A DNA stretch of 64,000 nt from Bacteroidales bacterium UBA4295. Lineage in GTDB: Bacteria; Bacteroidota; Bacteroidia; Bacteroidales; Paludibacteraceae. Numbering within the stretch: position 1 is the stretch's first letter; each line of letters opens with the position of its first letter. The position numbers and the translations under genes were made by a program. Shown here piece after piece: positions 49,756 to 59,127 of this stretch. Below the pieces are notes generated by a model. The model saw only the letters and a list, made by a program, of their open reading frames with translations. It had not been told where the DNA came from and ran no database searches. The stretch is taken from contig DGVB01000018.1 in assembly GCA_002395805.1 (NCBI GenBank), positions 1 through 64,000 of the forward strand, written 5' to 3'.

Positions 49756-50340
49756 ATGCTGAATATTATTTTATGCGGAGCTCCGGGTAGCGGAAAAGGC
49801 ACCCAGTCCGCTTTTATCGCTCAGAAATACGGTGTACAGCATCTGTCCACAGGCGACGTGCTGCGCGCCGAGATAGCCTCCGGTAGTGAATTAGGCAAAA
49901 AAATCGATTCGCTCATCTCGCAAGGCAATTTAGTGCCGGACGATATGATGTATGGCGTGATTGAGAATTATATTGCCCATCTGCCTGCTGATTGCAAGGG
50001 TACGATTTTTGACGGTTATCCCCGCACCGTAGCCCAAGCTGAGTCGCTGACAGCACTGCTGAAGAAATATAATATGGGGGCCATTATGATTGATTTGCTG
50101 GTAGATGAGCAGTTGCTGATCCAACGTCTCATCGAGCGCGGCAAAGTCAGCGGACGTGCGGACGACAACCTGAATACCATCCGTCACCGCATTGCCGTTT
50201 ATCACAACCAGACAGAACCTATCGCTCATTATTATCTGCATAACGGCAACTACTGCCCCGTAAACGGCAACCACTCCATGGCCGATGTATTCCTGCAGAT
50301 CATGCGTATCATTGACCGGTTTCTCGAAGAGAAACATTAA
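49756..50340 (+). CDS. adk: Adenylate kinase
   Basis: Converts ATP and AMP into two ADP in the cytoplasm. The 194-residue enzyme has the P-loop GAPGSGKGT (8-16), the AMP-site motifs STGDVLR and IFDGYPRTVAQAE, and the short-LID form with ERGKVSGRADDN. The C-terminal region ends in RIIDRFLEEKH. No repeat insert is present. It precedes obgE by 22 bp and is probably in one operon with it and the chloride channel gene. Confidence 0.96.
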   Translation: MLNIILCGAPGSGKGTQSAFIAQKYGVQHLSTGDVLRAEIASGSELGKKIDSLISQGNLVPDDMMYGVIENYIAHLPADCKGTIFDGYPRTVAQAESLTALLKKYNMGAIMIDLLVDEQLLIQRLIERGKVSGRADDNLNTIRHRIAVYHNQTEPIAHYYLHNGNYCPVNGNHSMADVFLQIMRIIDRFLEEKH

Positions 50341-50362
50341 ACCGCAAAACTATTAAAGTGTT

Positions 50363-51532
50363 ATGCCAAGCAATTTTATCGACTATGTCAAGATCTACTG
50401 CCGCTCCGGAAAGGGCGGCGCAGGGTGTATGCACCTTCATCGCGCCAAATATCTGCCGAAAGGCGGTCCTGACGGCGGCGACGGCGGCAAAGGCGGGTCG
50501 GTAATATTGCAAGGCAACCGCAATCTATGGACGCTCCTGCACCTCAAGTACCAAAAGCACATCATGGCTACAGACGGAGGCAAGGGAGGTCAGAGCCGCT
50601 CGTTCGGCAAAGACGGTGAAGACAAGATCATCGAGGTACCATGCGGTACGGTGGTCTATGACGGCGAGACGGGTGAGTATATATGTGAGGTGAAGGAGCA
50701 TGGCGAGCGCGTGGTGCTGCTCAAAGGCGGTCGCGGCGGTTTGGGCAACTGGCATTTCCGTACGGCTACCAACCAGGCTCCGCGGTATGCCCAGCCGGGA
50801 GAGCCGGCGCAGGAGCGCACCGTGATCATGCAACTCAAGGTATTGGCGGACGTAGGTCTGGTAGGATTCCCCAATGCCGGTAAATCAACTCTACTGAGTG
50901 TCGTTTCAGCCGCCAAGCCGGAGATAGCGGATTATCCTTTCACGACGCTCACGCCCCAATTAGGTATCGTCTCTTACCGGGACGGAAGGTCGTTCTGCAT
51001 GGCCGACATCCCCGGTATCATCGAGGGTGCCAGCGAGGGCAAAGGTCTGGGGCTGCGATTTCTGAGACATATCGAGCGGAACGCGGTGCTTCTATTTATG
51101 GTTCCCGCTACCAGCGAAAACATCGTGGCGGAATACAAGATCCTGCTAAGCGAACTGGAGAAATACAACCCGGAGTTACTGACCAAAGCACGGATTCTGG
51201 CTATCTCCAAATGCGACGCAGTAACCGAGAAGGAGCTGGACAAAATCAAGAAATCCAAAGCGCTGAAGAATCTGGATATTGCTGTTGTATTCATTTCATC
51301 CGTTGCCGGTCAAGGTATCGATGAACTTAAAGATGCGCTGTGGGTGGAACTGAACAAAGAGCAGAACCAGATCATCGAGATCAGTCACGCACCGATAGAT
51401 GTGACAGTGGTGGAGCCTTCAGAGGTCAGCCAACAGCCATCAGACGACGAAGAAGAGCATACCATTTACCTGAACGAAGTAGAGGAAGAGTGGGATCTCG
51501 ACAAATACAAAGGCATTGGATGGGATGAATAG
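50363..51532 (+). CDS. obgE: GTPase ObgE
   Basis: A 389-residue ribosome-assembly and stress-response GTPase. The glycine-rich Obg domain is at the N-terminus ([33 protein letters not shown]). The G domain has [11 protein letters not shown] (about residue 169), [16 protein letters not shown] and the G4 motif SKCDAV. The C-terminal tail [17 protein letters not shown] is encoded by short repeats like those in the TonB receptor gene at 53660-53725, then [21 protein letters not shown]. The stop overlaps the chloride channel start. Confidence 0.95.
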   Translation: MPSNFIDYVKIYCRSGKGGAGCMHLHRAKYLPKGGPDGGDGGKGGSVILQGNRNLWTLLHLKYQKHIMATDGGKGGQSRSFGKDGEDKIIEVPCGTVVYDGETGEYICEVKEHGERVVLLKGGRGGLGNWHFRTATNQAPRYAQPGEPAQERTVIMQLKVLADVGLVGFPNAGKSTLLSVVSAAKPEIADYPFTTLTPQLGIVSYRDGRSFCMADIPGIIEGASEGKGLGLRFLRHIERNAVLLFMVPATSENIVAEYKILLSELEKYNPELLTKARILAISKCDAVTEKELDKIKKSKALKNLDIAVVFISSVAGQGIDELKDALWVELNKEQNQIIEISHAPIDVTVVEPSEVSQQPSDDEEEHTIYLNEVEEEWDLDKYKGIGWDE

Positions 51533-53312
51533 CACGTGGTACGACAGAATGATCGAATGGCGGGAACGCCATATCAGCGAGAAGCATCTGGTTCTTCTCC
51601 TGTCGTTTTTCGTAGGTGCATTCTCCGCTGCCGCAGCTGCGCTGCTGAAATCCTTCATCCATCTGATCCAATGGCTGGTAGAAGAGCAGTTGATCAGCGA
51701 CGGGCATACCTGGTGGTATCTGATTACGCCAATCATCGGTATCACGCTGGCGGCGTTGTTCGTCAAATATATTGTCCGTGACGATATCAGCCACGGTATC
51801 ACCAAGATTCTCTACGCCATCTCGCAGCGTAAATCCATCATCAAGGCGCATAACATGTGGTCGTCAATTGTCGGCTCCGGTCTTACCATCGGTTTCGGCG
51901 GATCGGTCGGAGCAGAGGCACCTATTGTGTTAACCGGTGCAGCCATCGGTTCCAACTTGGCGAAAGCTTTCCGTCTCGACCAGAAGACGATGATGCTGAT
52001 GATCGCCTGCGGTGCCGCAGGTGCAATAGGCGGTATCTTCAAAGCTCCTATCGCGGGTCTGGTCTTTACCCTTGAGGTGCTGATGATGGATCTGACGATG
52101 ACATCCGTGGCGCCACTGCTGATCTCTTCTGTCACAGCAACCGCTATCTCCTACATTCTGACCGGCACAGATCCGATGTTCCCGCTGGATAATGCAGAGC
52201 CGTTTATGGTGAACCGCATTCCGTGGTATCTGGTGCTGGGTGTGGTTTGCGGTCTGGTGAGTCTCTATTTCACCCGAGGCATGAACAGTCTGGAGCAGTG
52301 GTTCAAGCACTCGATTCAAAACATGTGGGTCAAGCTGCTGCTCGGAGGCATGACGCTGAGTGTGCTGATCTTCATTTTCCCGCCTCTGTACGGCGAGGGT
52401 TACGACGTCATCCGCCAGTTGATCAACGGCGACTGCATGTCCGCTCTGGAGAACAGTCCGCTGGAACATAACGAATGGGCGGCGCGTAACGGATCATGGC
52501 TGCTGCTGACCTATTTCGGCTTTATCATTCTTTTCAAGATCGTTGCGAGTGTTGCGACGAACGGTGCCGGAGGTGTCGGGGGTATCTTCGCTCCTTCGCT
52601 TTTCATGGGTGCTATCACCGGATTTCTAACCGCCCGGATAATGAACATGACCGGTCTCATGGTTCCGGAGTCTAATTTTGCATTGGTGGGCATGGCCGGT
52701 CTGATGTCGGGCGTCATGCATGCTCCGCTGACCGGTATCTTCCTGATTGCGGAACTGACAGGCGGCTACCACCTGTTCATGCCGCTGATGATCGTTTCTG
52801 TCATCTCATACCTTACCATTATGCTCTTCGAGCCGCACTCGTTGTACGCCATGCGTCTGGCGCAGAAAGGCGAGCTGCTCACGCATAACAAAGACCGTAA
52901 TGTATTGACGCTATTGAAGATGGACAGCGTGCTGGAGACCGATTTTATCGCTATCTTCCCGGATATAACCTTGGGCGAACTGGTTAAAGTGATCAGTGAG
53001 AGCCATCGTAATATATTCCCTGTCATTGACCATGAAGGGCATCTGAAAGGCATTCTGCTACTTGACGAAGTACGTAATATTATGTTCCAACCGAGGCTGT
53101 ACAAACGCTTCACGGTAGGTCAACTGATGACTTCTCCAGCCGCTATTCTGCGGTTCGATCTGCCAATGGAGAAAGTGATGGAGATTTTCGAAGACACCGG
53201 CGCCTGGAACCTGCCGGTAGTGGATAGCGATCGCCGTTATTTGGGATTTGTATCCAAATCCAAGATTTTCAATTCGTACCGCCACGTCCTCGTCCATTTC
53301 AGCGAGGAATAA
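51525..53312 (+). CDS. CLC-type chloride channel or transporter with CBS domains
   Basis: A 595-residue membrane protein. The ATG at 51525 overlaps the obgE stop; an upstream TTG is less likely. About 10-12 hydrophobic segments carry the CLC motifs [13 protein letters not shown] (anion pathway, GxxGxE form) and [18 protein letters not shown] pair follows at the C-terminus ([42 protein letters not shown]). It moves chloride, perhaps in exchange for protons. CBS domains usually sense nucleotides. No repeat-derived insert was seen. Confidence 0.92.
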   Translation: MNSTWYDRMIEWRERHISEKHLVLLLSFFVGAFSAAAAALLKSFIHLIQWLVEEQLISDGHTWWYLITPIIGITLAALFVKYIVRDDISHGITKILYAISQRKSIIKAHNMWSSIVGSGLTIGFGGSVGAEAPIVLTGAAIGSNLAKAFRLDQKTMMLMIACGAAGAIGGIFKAPIAGLVFTLEVLMMDLTMTSVAPLLISSVTATAISYILTGTDPMFPLDNAEPFMVNRIPWYLVLGVVCGLVSLYFTRGMNSLEQWFKHSIQNMWVKLLLGGMTLSVLIFIFPPLYGEGYDVIRQLINGDCMSALENSPLEHNEWAARNGSWLLLTYFGFIILFKIVASVATNGAGGVGGIFAPSLFMGAITGFLTARIMNMTGLMVPESNFALVGMAGLMSGVMHAPLTGIFLIAELTGGYHLFMPLMIVSVISYLTIMLFEPHSLYAMRLAQKGELLTHNKDRNVLTLLKMDSVLETDFIAIFPDITLGELVKVISESHRNIFPVIDHEGHLKGILLLDEVRNIMFQPRLYKRFTVGQLMTSPAAILRFDLPMEKVMEIFEDTGAWNLPVVDSDRRYLGFVSKSKIFNSYRHVLVHFSEE

Positions 53313-53341
53313 AATCCCAAGTTTTTTCCCAAGTTAAAAAT

Positions 53342-53372
53342 TTGCATATATCGCTAAATATCCGTACCTTTG
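53342..53372 (+). promoter_or_regulatory. Promoter of the second TonB receptor gene
   Basis: TTG (53342-53344) in TTGCATATATCG, 20-bp spacer, TACCTTTG (53365-53372), 18 bp before the ATG. Confidence 0.78.
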
Positions 53373-53389
53373 CAGCGTCAAACGATCCG

Positions 53390-55897
53390 ATGAAGCGACT
53401 ACTACTCATATTCATTAGCATCCTATGCGCTGTTTTGGTCTTGGCGCAACGGGCAAACAGCTACACCATCAGCGGCTATGTGAGCGATGCGGCGAGCGGC
53501 GAGCGGTTAATCGGCGCTGCTGTCTATGACACGGTGTCCCGTCAAGGCACTGTGACCAATACGGCAGGATTCTATACGCTGACAATAGTAGAAAATAGAA
53601 AGAACCAGGTAGGGCCGCTCAAAGTCGAAAGACCAGAAGTGGTATTGGTGGCATCTTATGTGGGATATGAGCCATCGGAAGTCAGCCTTCAGCCATCAGA
53701 AGTCAGCGGTCAGACGGTAAATTTTGCTTTGCAGCTTGCCACACGGTTACAGGAAGTGACAGTGACGGGGCATCAGTCTGTTTCCGCGCCGGATAATGTA
53801 CAGATGAGCGCCATCGAAGTGCCGGTGACGCAGATACAGGCTATTCCTGCCATCGGCGGCGAAGTGGATGTGCTGAAAGCGATCCAGTTGCTGCCGGGCG
53901 TGCAGAGCGGCGGCGAAGGCAGTGCCGGTATCTATGTCCGCGGCGGCGGACCGGATGAGAACCTGGTGATGCTGGACGGCGCACCGCTATACAATATCAA
54001 CCATGCCCTCGGTATGTTCTCCGTCTTCAATGCCGATGCCATCAAAAACGTGACACTCTACAAGGGCAATTTCCCTGCACGCTTCGGTTCCAGACTCAGT
54101 TCCGTGATAGACGTATGGCAGAAAGAAGGCAACAACACGTTCTGGCACGGCGGCATCTCGGTGGGACTCATTGCCAGCAAGATCAATCTGGAAGGTCCCA
54201 TCTTCAGCAAAGCGCAGTTGGACAGTCTGAAAGCCGGCTATTCGCCTCGCGCCAAGACGACCTTCAATATCTCCGCCCGCAGGACGTACTTCGATCTTTT
54301 CACCGCACCCCTGATTGCCGCCATGACTTCGGGCGACGGCATGTCGCTATGGGCGGGGTACTATTTCTACGATATCAATGCCAAACTGAGCCATACCTTC
54401 TCCGAGAAAGACCGCCTGAGTATCGGTATCTACAGCGGTTCGGACGTGGAGTACATGCGGATGAGTGAGAAAGACACATATGGCGGGAGCACGAGTGAAT
54501 TCGGGATGTCAATGCGCTACGGCTGGGGCAACACGCTTGCCGCGATAGACTGGCAACACCAGATCAACCATCAGCTTTTCCTCAACACCCGCGTTCATTA
54601 CAGCGGCTACCGCAGCAAACTGAGCCAATCGATGAGCGAGAAAAAGACCGGAGAAGAAAATACCAGTTTTGAGCAACAGATGGGTTTTAACAGCCAGATC
54701 AACGATGTGTCCGTTTCCTCCCAACTGGAATTCACGCCGAACCAAAAGCACAAGGTGCAGGCAGGACTGGAATATATCTACCATCATTTCCAGCCCTCCG
54801 TCCAGAACACGATGATTCTCTCTATGGGCGATTCAGCAGCAGCGGCATTCAATATGGACACCACGATCGGCAACAAGGCATTGCACGGACACGAAGTGGC
54901 GGCTTATATCGAAGACACATGGAGTCCTATCCGTTGGTTCAGGCTGAACTACGGCGCACGGTTCAGTATGTACGGTATCCGCGGCAAGGTGTATCCTTCG
55001 GTCGAGCCGCGGGTAGGAATGCGTTTTCTGGTGCATAAAGATGTAGCGATCAAGGCCAGTTATTCGTACATGAGCCAGTATGTGCATCTGCTGAGCAACA
55101 GTTCGCTCTCGCTGCCGAGCGATATGTGGGTACCCGTGACACATGACCTGCCTCCGATGCGATCCATGCAAGTGGCAGCGGGTATCAGTTATGACGTGCT
55201 CGGGCAAGTGGAATTGAGCGTGGAAGGCTATTACAAACGCTCGCTGAACCTGATCGAATACAAAGAAGGAGCATCGTATATGGGCTACACGGCTGACTGG
55301 GAATCCAAAGTGACGACCGGAACGGGCTGGAGTTATGGTGTAGAGTTTCTGGCGCAGCGTAAGATAGGGCCTGTGACAGGATGGATAGGTTATACCTGGA
55401 GCCGCACGATGCGCCAGTTTGACGAGATCAACTACGGCAAACCTTTCCATGCCAAATACGACCGCGAGCACGACCTGAGTATCACGCTTCAGTACCAGAT
55501 CACCCCGCGCATCGACATCGCCGGCACTTGGGTTTATGCCACCGGCAACAGAGGAACACTTGTGTCGCAGGTTTATATAGATCCGTGGATCGGCACCGTC
55601 GAGTATTTCAGCGAGCGAAACGGATACCAACTGCCGGACTACCACCGTCTGGATCTGGCAGCTAATTTTCATTTCCCGCACAAACGGTCCGAGAAAGGCA
55701 AGAAAGGGAAGGCGGACGGCTACTATGGCAAAGGCGGCTGGCTGCGGCATGCCGAGCATATTCTGAATATCAGCTGCTACAACGTCTATTGCCATATGAA
55801 CCCTATGTTCGTCGAAGCCGATCCCTACTCCGGCAAACTATACCAGATCACCCTATTCCCGATATTGCCGAGCATCAGTTATCATTTCAAGTTTTAG
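53390..55897 (+). CDS. TonB-dependent receptor with carboxypeptidase-regulatory-like N-terminal domain
   Basis: An 835-residue outer-membrane receptor. The signal MKRLLLIFISILCAVLVLAQ starts at 53390, after the promoter. The N-terminal CarboxypepD_reg-like domain (YTISGYVSDAASGERLIGAAVYD) is interrupted by VENRKNQ...KVERPEV and YEPSEVSLQPSEVSGQ, both from short repeats. The plug follows (VDVLKAIQLLPGVQSGGEGSAGIYVRGGGPDENLVMLDGAPLYN in blocks) and then the barrel. It is paired with a DUF4249 lipoprotein gene 95 bp downstream, a standard Bacteroidota receptor/lipoprotein couple. The substrate is unknown. Confidence 0.92.
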   Translation: MKRLLLIFISILCAVLVLAQRANSYTISGYVSDAASGERLIGAAVYDTVSRQGTVTNTAGFYTLTIVENRKNQVGPLKVERPEVVLVASYVGYEPSEVSLQPSEVSGQTVNFALQLATRLQEVTVTGHQSVSAPDNVQMSAIEVPVTQIQAIPAIGGEVDVLKAIQLLPGVQSGGEGSAGIYVRGGGPDENLVMLDGAPLYNINHALGMFSVFNADAIKNVTLYKGNFPARFGSRLSSVIDVWQKEGNNTFWHGGISVGLIASKINLEGPIFSKAQLDSLKAGYSPRAKTTFNISARRTYFDLFTAPLIAAMTSGDGMSLWAGYYFYDINAKLSHTFSEKDRLSIGIYSGSDVEYMRMSEKDTYGGSTSEFGMSMRYGWGNTLAAIDWQHQINHQLFLNTRVHYSGYRSKLSQSMSEKKTGEENTSFEQQMGFNSQINDVSVSSQLEFTPNQKHKVQAGLEYIYHHFQPSVQNTMILSMGDSAAAAFNMDTTIGNKALHGHEVAAYIEDTWSPIRWFRLNYGARFSMYGIRGKVYPSVEPRVGMRFLVHKDVAIKASYSYMSQYVHLLSNSSLSLPSDMWVPVTHDLPPMRSMQVAAGISYDVLGQVELSVEGYYKRSLNLIEYKEGASYMGYTADWESKVTTGTGWSYGVEFLAQRKIGPVTGWIGYTWSRTMRQFDEINYGKPFHAKYDREHDLSITLQYQITPRIDIAGTWVYATGNRGTLVSQVYIDPWIGTVEYFSERNGYQLPDYHRLDLAANFHFPHKRSEKGKKGKADGYYGKGGWLRHAEHILNISCYNVYCHMNPMFVEADPYSGKLYQITLFPILPSISYHFKF

Positions 55898-55904
55898 CCC
55901 AATA

Positions 55905-55985
55905 ACCCCACCCCGGGAGAGTTCTACGACCGTCCACTGGACGCTCGATCGAGCGGAGCTCTTCACCCCTCAAGGGAGGGAGAAA
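55905..55985. repeat. GC-rich palindromic repeat between receptor and DUF4249 genes
   Basis: CCCC-A-CCCC at the left and CCCCTCAAGGGAGGG at the right are similar to the palindromes found inside genes. The middle (GGACGCTCGATCGAGCGGAGC) differs and has its own CGATCG dyad. It looks like a longer or split form of the family. Confidence 0.55.
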
Positions 55986-55992
55986 GAGATAT

Positions 55993-57021
55993 ATGATGAA
56001 ATTTTATAAAATATTATTGTGCGCTGCTCTTGTAAGCCTCAGCGGATGCGAGGAGATGTTCTATCGCGAAGTGGATTTCACGATCGAGGGGGAAGAAGAG
56101 ATGCTGGTGCTGGAGACCGAGAATATCGTAGGACAATCGCCGAACATCCTCGTTAACCATACCTTCCTTTTCGGCTCCGACCGCGATGAGCGCATAGGTG
56201 TCGTGCTTGATGCGGATGTGTCGCTGCGCATCAACGGCGGCGAATGGATGCCGCTCTACCGGTATGGCGTTTCCCCTGCATACAGAATTCTGGCAGACAG
56301 CACCAAAGCACCCAAGATACAAGCGCTGGACACCGTGGAGATAGCGGTCTCGCACCCCAAATACGCTCCTATTACGGCACGGCAAATCATGCCGAATACG
56401 ATCAAGGCGGAGATGAGGGAATATGAGTTGATGAACAACGGATGGGTGAGTGTCACGCTGCGGCTGGACGCCTATCGCGGCAATCCGGATGATATGATCG
56501 CCATCCGGTTAGACAGCGGAATGGTGCAAATGACCTATCGCCGAACAGGAAAAATACTCGATAATGTGTTTGATGCAATCTATTCAACCGAACCTGTGTT
56601 TGCCGAGGCGCTTAACTTACAAGCGGCGGGGTACTATGGCGGTCACACAGGATATGATCTCTTTTTCCCCGCTTCGGCTTTGAGCGAACCGATGGATATC
56701 CATCTGATAGCAGATTGTATGAGGGGGGTCAACCAAGAACTCTACCGCAATCTGACGGTAAGGAATCTGACCTTTTCCGTACGAGCCTGTACCTACGACT
56801 ACTACCTGTATGAGCAGTTCCACCGAGCCTACAAAAATCTATGGCTTGAAGAGCCGAGCGGCGTTCCTTCACAGGAAGGCAATATCATGGAAGAGATTTT
56901 GAAAACCGTGTCCGAGACCCTGGGACAGCAAGAGAAAATAGCGGTCTATACGAATGTAGAAGGAGGCTTGGGATATCTGACCGGCTACAGCAAAGTATCG
57001 GTAACGCTGCCTGAACCTTGA
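55993..57021 (+). CDS. DUF4249 lipoprotein, partner of the TonB receptor
   Basis: A 342-residue lipoprotein. Signal MMKFYKILLCAALVSLSGC is followed by EEMFYREVDFTIEGEEEMLVLET and VSLRINGGEWMPL, typical of DUF4249. These proteins are encoded next to CarboxypepD-type TonB receptors and probably cap the receptor at the cell surface, like SusD for SusC. The last 37 bp overlap the convergent xseB gene. The ligand is unknown. Confidence 0.82.
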   Translation: MMKFYKILLCAALVSLSGCEEMFYREVDFTIEGEEEMLVLETENIVGQSPNILVNHTFLFGSDRDERIGVVLDADVSLRINGGEWMPLYRYGVSPAYRILADSTKAPKIQALDTVEIAVSHPKYAPITARQIMPNTIKAEMREYELMNNGWVSVTLRLDAYRGNPDDMIAIRLDSGMVQMTYRRTGKILDNVFDAIYSTEPVFAEALNLQAAGYYGGHTGYDLFFPASALSEPMDIHLIADCMRGVNQELYRNLTVRNLTFSVRACTYDYYLYEQFHRAYKNLWLEEPSGVPSQEGNIMEEILKTVSETLGQQEKIAVYTNVEGGLGYLTGYSKVSVTLPEP

Positions 57022-57164
57022 GTCTCAAGTTCTTCTTTGCATTGTTTGAGCAGCGCAGTAGCCTCAGCTGCCAGACGTTTGTATTCCTCCAAACTGATGG
57101 CTTCCGAAGCCTCTAATTGCGCAATGATAGCTTCGGCTTTCTCTATTTTTTCGTCGTAAGACAT
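56985..57164 (-). CDS. xseB: Exodeoxyribonuclease VII small subunit
   Basis: A 59-residue protein found by reading the minus strand. MSYDEKIEKAEAIIAQLE and EAISLEEYKRLAAEATALLK, then CKEELE, match XseB, a two-helix hairpin that binds the large subunit XseA to form a nuclease for single-stranded DNA. The C-terminal extension (TQGSGSVTDTLL) lies in the overlap with the DUF4249 gene. The ATG is 1 bp after the stop of the upstream glycosylphosphotransferase gene, so translation is coupled. No xseA is in the window, whereas xseA and xseB often lie side by side. Confidence 0.8.
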   Translation of the reverse strand: MSYDEKIEKAEAIIAQLEASEAISLEEYKRLAAEATALLKQCKEELETQGSGSVTDTLL

Positions 57165-57165
57165 G

Positions 57166-58437
57166 TTATTTCCCCTTTCCTTTCAGGATCACTCCTGTCG
57201 TATAGAATAATATCTTCAAATCGAGCAGTAGCGACATATTCTCCACATAGACGATATCGCAATTAAGCCGCTCGATCATTTTCTCCAGCGTATCGGTATA
57301 TCCCACACGAATCGGTCCCCAACTGGTCAAACCCGGACGCACTTTGTATAACAGACAGTAATACGGCGCCTCTTTCATGATCTGCTCGATGAAAAACGCT
57401 CTTTCCGGCCGCGGACCGACAATAGACATGTCGCCGCAGAGGATGTTCCATAACTGGGGCAGTTCGTCCAAACGGTATTTGCGAAGCCAATGACCGATCT
57501 TTGTGATACGCGGGTCGTCGTCCTTGGTGAGTTGCGGTTCACCTTCGCCTTCGGCATGCTCAACCATCGTACGGAACTTATGGATCCGGAACGGCAGACC
57601 GTAGCGCCCTATGCGCTCCTGCGAATAGAAGACCGAGCCCCTGGACGACAGTTTGATCTGTATCGCAAGGAGGGCGAAAAGAGGAGAAAGTAGCAGCAAT
57701 CCCGTAGCGGAGGCGCCTATATCAAATGCCCGTTTTATACATAACTCGGCGTCGGTCATATTGAAATCAGTGATACGGATGAGAGACGGCCGGTCCAGAT
57801 GACCTATTCTCGCAGCACCGGTCAACATATCGTACACGCGCGGAACCATACTAATCTCGCACGTCAGCGGGTACAAGCGCGCGATGAGTTCGTACAGATC
57901 GCGATCCGTATAACCATCCGGCAAATCAATAATCACTTCATCCTGTTCACCTGCACGCAAAGTCTCTGCCTCTGCCAGAGAATGAACCGTTTTTGTCCGC
58001 TGGATACCTCTCCTGCGGGAGAGCAAAGTGATTGTCAGACGGGGAAGATAACTGAGTACAAACTGCAGACCGAACAACACAGCAAGCGAAACGATGTACC
58101 TATTGTATGTTTCCACTTCATCATCGATGATGATCACGAAAAAGAAAAACAATGATATGACCGCTGCGGAGAAGAAAGTACGCAGAAACTCCCGCCAGAG
58201 CGGTTTCTGCAGCGGCCGGAGATAGTATCCCGACAGGTAATACACCAAAAGGCATACCAGCGGATAAATCAAGAGAGGAGGCCAGAAACTGAACGCGGGT
58301 ACCAACACATCATTTAAGGTCTCTACCCTACTTTCATAGACCATCCACCGAAATCCGAGGAAACACAACCATACCAATTCGCTGCTAAGCAAATCGGCAA
58401 TGAGGTACCATATTTGTTGTTTTCGCCGGAGTGTCAT
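57166..58437 (-). CDS. Polyprenyl glycosylphosphotransferase (exopolysaccharide initiation)
   Basis: A 423-residue membrane enzyme of the WbaP/WcaJ type that transfers a sugar-1-phosphate to undecaprenyl phosphate and so starts surface polysaccharide or O-antigen synthesis. The N-terminal part has about four membrane helices; a soluble region follows. The catalytic bacterial sugar-transferase domain has KRAFDIGASATGLLLLSPLF, FYSQERIGRYGLPFRIHKFRTM, DELPQLWNILCGDMSIVGPRP and VRPGLTSWGPIRVGY. No other polysaccharide genes lie nearby. A degenerate short-repeat block precedes its start codon. Confidence 0.92.
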   Translation of the reverse strand: MTLRRKQQIWYLIADLLSSELVWLCFLGFRWMVYESRVETLNDVLVPAFSFWPPLLIYPLVCLLVYYLSGYYLRPLQKPLWREFLRTFFSAAVISLFFFFVIIIDDEVETYNRYIVSLAVLFGLQFVLSYLPRLTITLLSRRRGIQRTKTVHSLAEAETLRAGEQDEVIIDLPDGYTDRDLYELIARLYPLTCEISMVPRVYDMLTGAARIGHLDRPSLIRITDFNMTDAELCIKRAFDIGASATGLLLLSPLFALLAIQIKLSSRGSVFYSQERIGRYGLPFRIHKFRTMVEHAEGEGEPQLTKDDDPRITKIGHWLRKYRLDELPQLWNILCGDMSIVGPRPERAFFIEQIMKEAPYYCLLYKVRPGLTSWGPIRVGYTDTLEKMIERLNCDIVYVENMSLLLDLKILFYTTGVILKGKGK

Positions 58438-58445
58438 AAATTAAC

Positions 58446-58476
58446 GTACAATTAGACAAAGTACAATGTACAAAGG
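58446..58476. repeat. Degenerate heptamer array (GTACAA type)
   Basis: Units GTACAAT, TAGACAA, AGTACAA and TGTACAA fill the gap between the Sua5 gene and the glycosylphosphotransferase gene. Confidence 0.6.
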
Positions 58477-58483
58477 GAAGTTA

Positions 58484-59119
58484 TTATCGGATGATTTTAA
58501 ACGTATTGTCTGTGTTTACTTTGATGATGGAAGACGGTTCGTGGGGTGTTTCGTCTTCTCTTCTAAAACGGCAGACATAGTCTGCTCCCTGCAGGATTGC
58601 TTCCTCTATCTCGTGAAAGAAATGCGCCGTAGGATGTCCGCTGATATTCGCGGAGGTAGAGACAATCGGCCGTTTCAGTTGAGCACAAAGGGCTTTACTG
58701 AAGGGTTCGCTCGTAATTCGAATGCCGATAGATCCATCTTCGGCAATCAGATTTTTCGCCAGATGGCGTGCATTGGGATAGATGATCGTCATCGGCTTTT
58801 CATCTTGTAAATCGGTCTGTGCTCCGTATTCTATAGAATTTTGAATTTTGAATTTTGAATTTTGAATTTCCAAGAGCATCTCCGCGGTCTCCGGCACATC
58901 TACATAGTAATCCAATTTCGCCGCCGAATCGAGGAGTACGAGCATGGATTTGCTATCTTCGCGCTGCTTGAGAGCGTATATCTTAGCCACCGCCGCTTCG
59001 TTCGTCGCGTCACAACCTATACCCCACACTGTGTCCGTCGGATAGACAATGATGCCTCCTTCGCGAAGCACCCGCAGTGCTTCCTGCAAATCCTCTCTGT
59101 CGTACCTGCCAAAATCCAT
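58484..59119 (-). CDS. L-threonylcarbamoyladenylate synthase (Sua5/YrdC)
   Basis: Makes threonylcarbamoyl-AMP for the t6A37 modification of tRNAs that read ANN codons. The start [15 protein letters not shown] (59119) is chosen because the promoter lies at 59128-59158, inside the longer open frame. Motifs are [53 protein letters not shown] and [14 protein letters not shown]. The protein has 211 residues. Before the conserved [10 protein letters not shown] block it carries [16 protein letters not shown], encoded by the AATTTTG array at 58837-58869. Confidence 0.93.
   Translation of the reverse strand: MDFGRYDREDLQEALRVLREGGIIVYPTDTVWGIGCDATNEAAVAKIYALKQREDSKSMLVLLDSAAKLDYYVDVPETAEMLLEIQNSKFKIQNSIEYGAQTDLQDEKPMTIIYPNARHLAKNLIAEDGSIGIRITSEPFSKALCAQLKRPIVSTSANISGHPTAHFFHEIEEAILQGADYVCRFRREDETPHEPSSIIKVNTDNTFKIIR
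58837..58869 (-). repeat. Heptamer array AATTTTG, nearly 5 copies, inside the Sua5 gene
   Basis: Perfect AATTTTG units encode [11 protein letters not shown]. The flanking protein blocks are those of ordinary Sua5 proteins. Confidence 0.95.
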
Positions 59120-59127
59120 AGCGGGTG

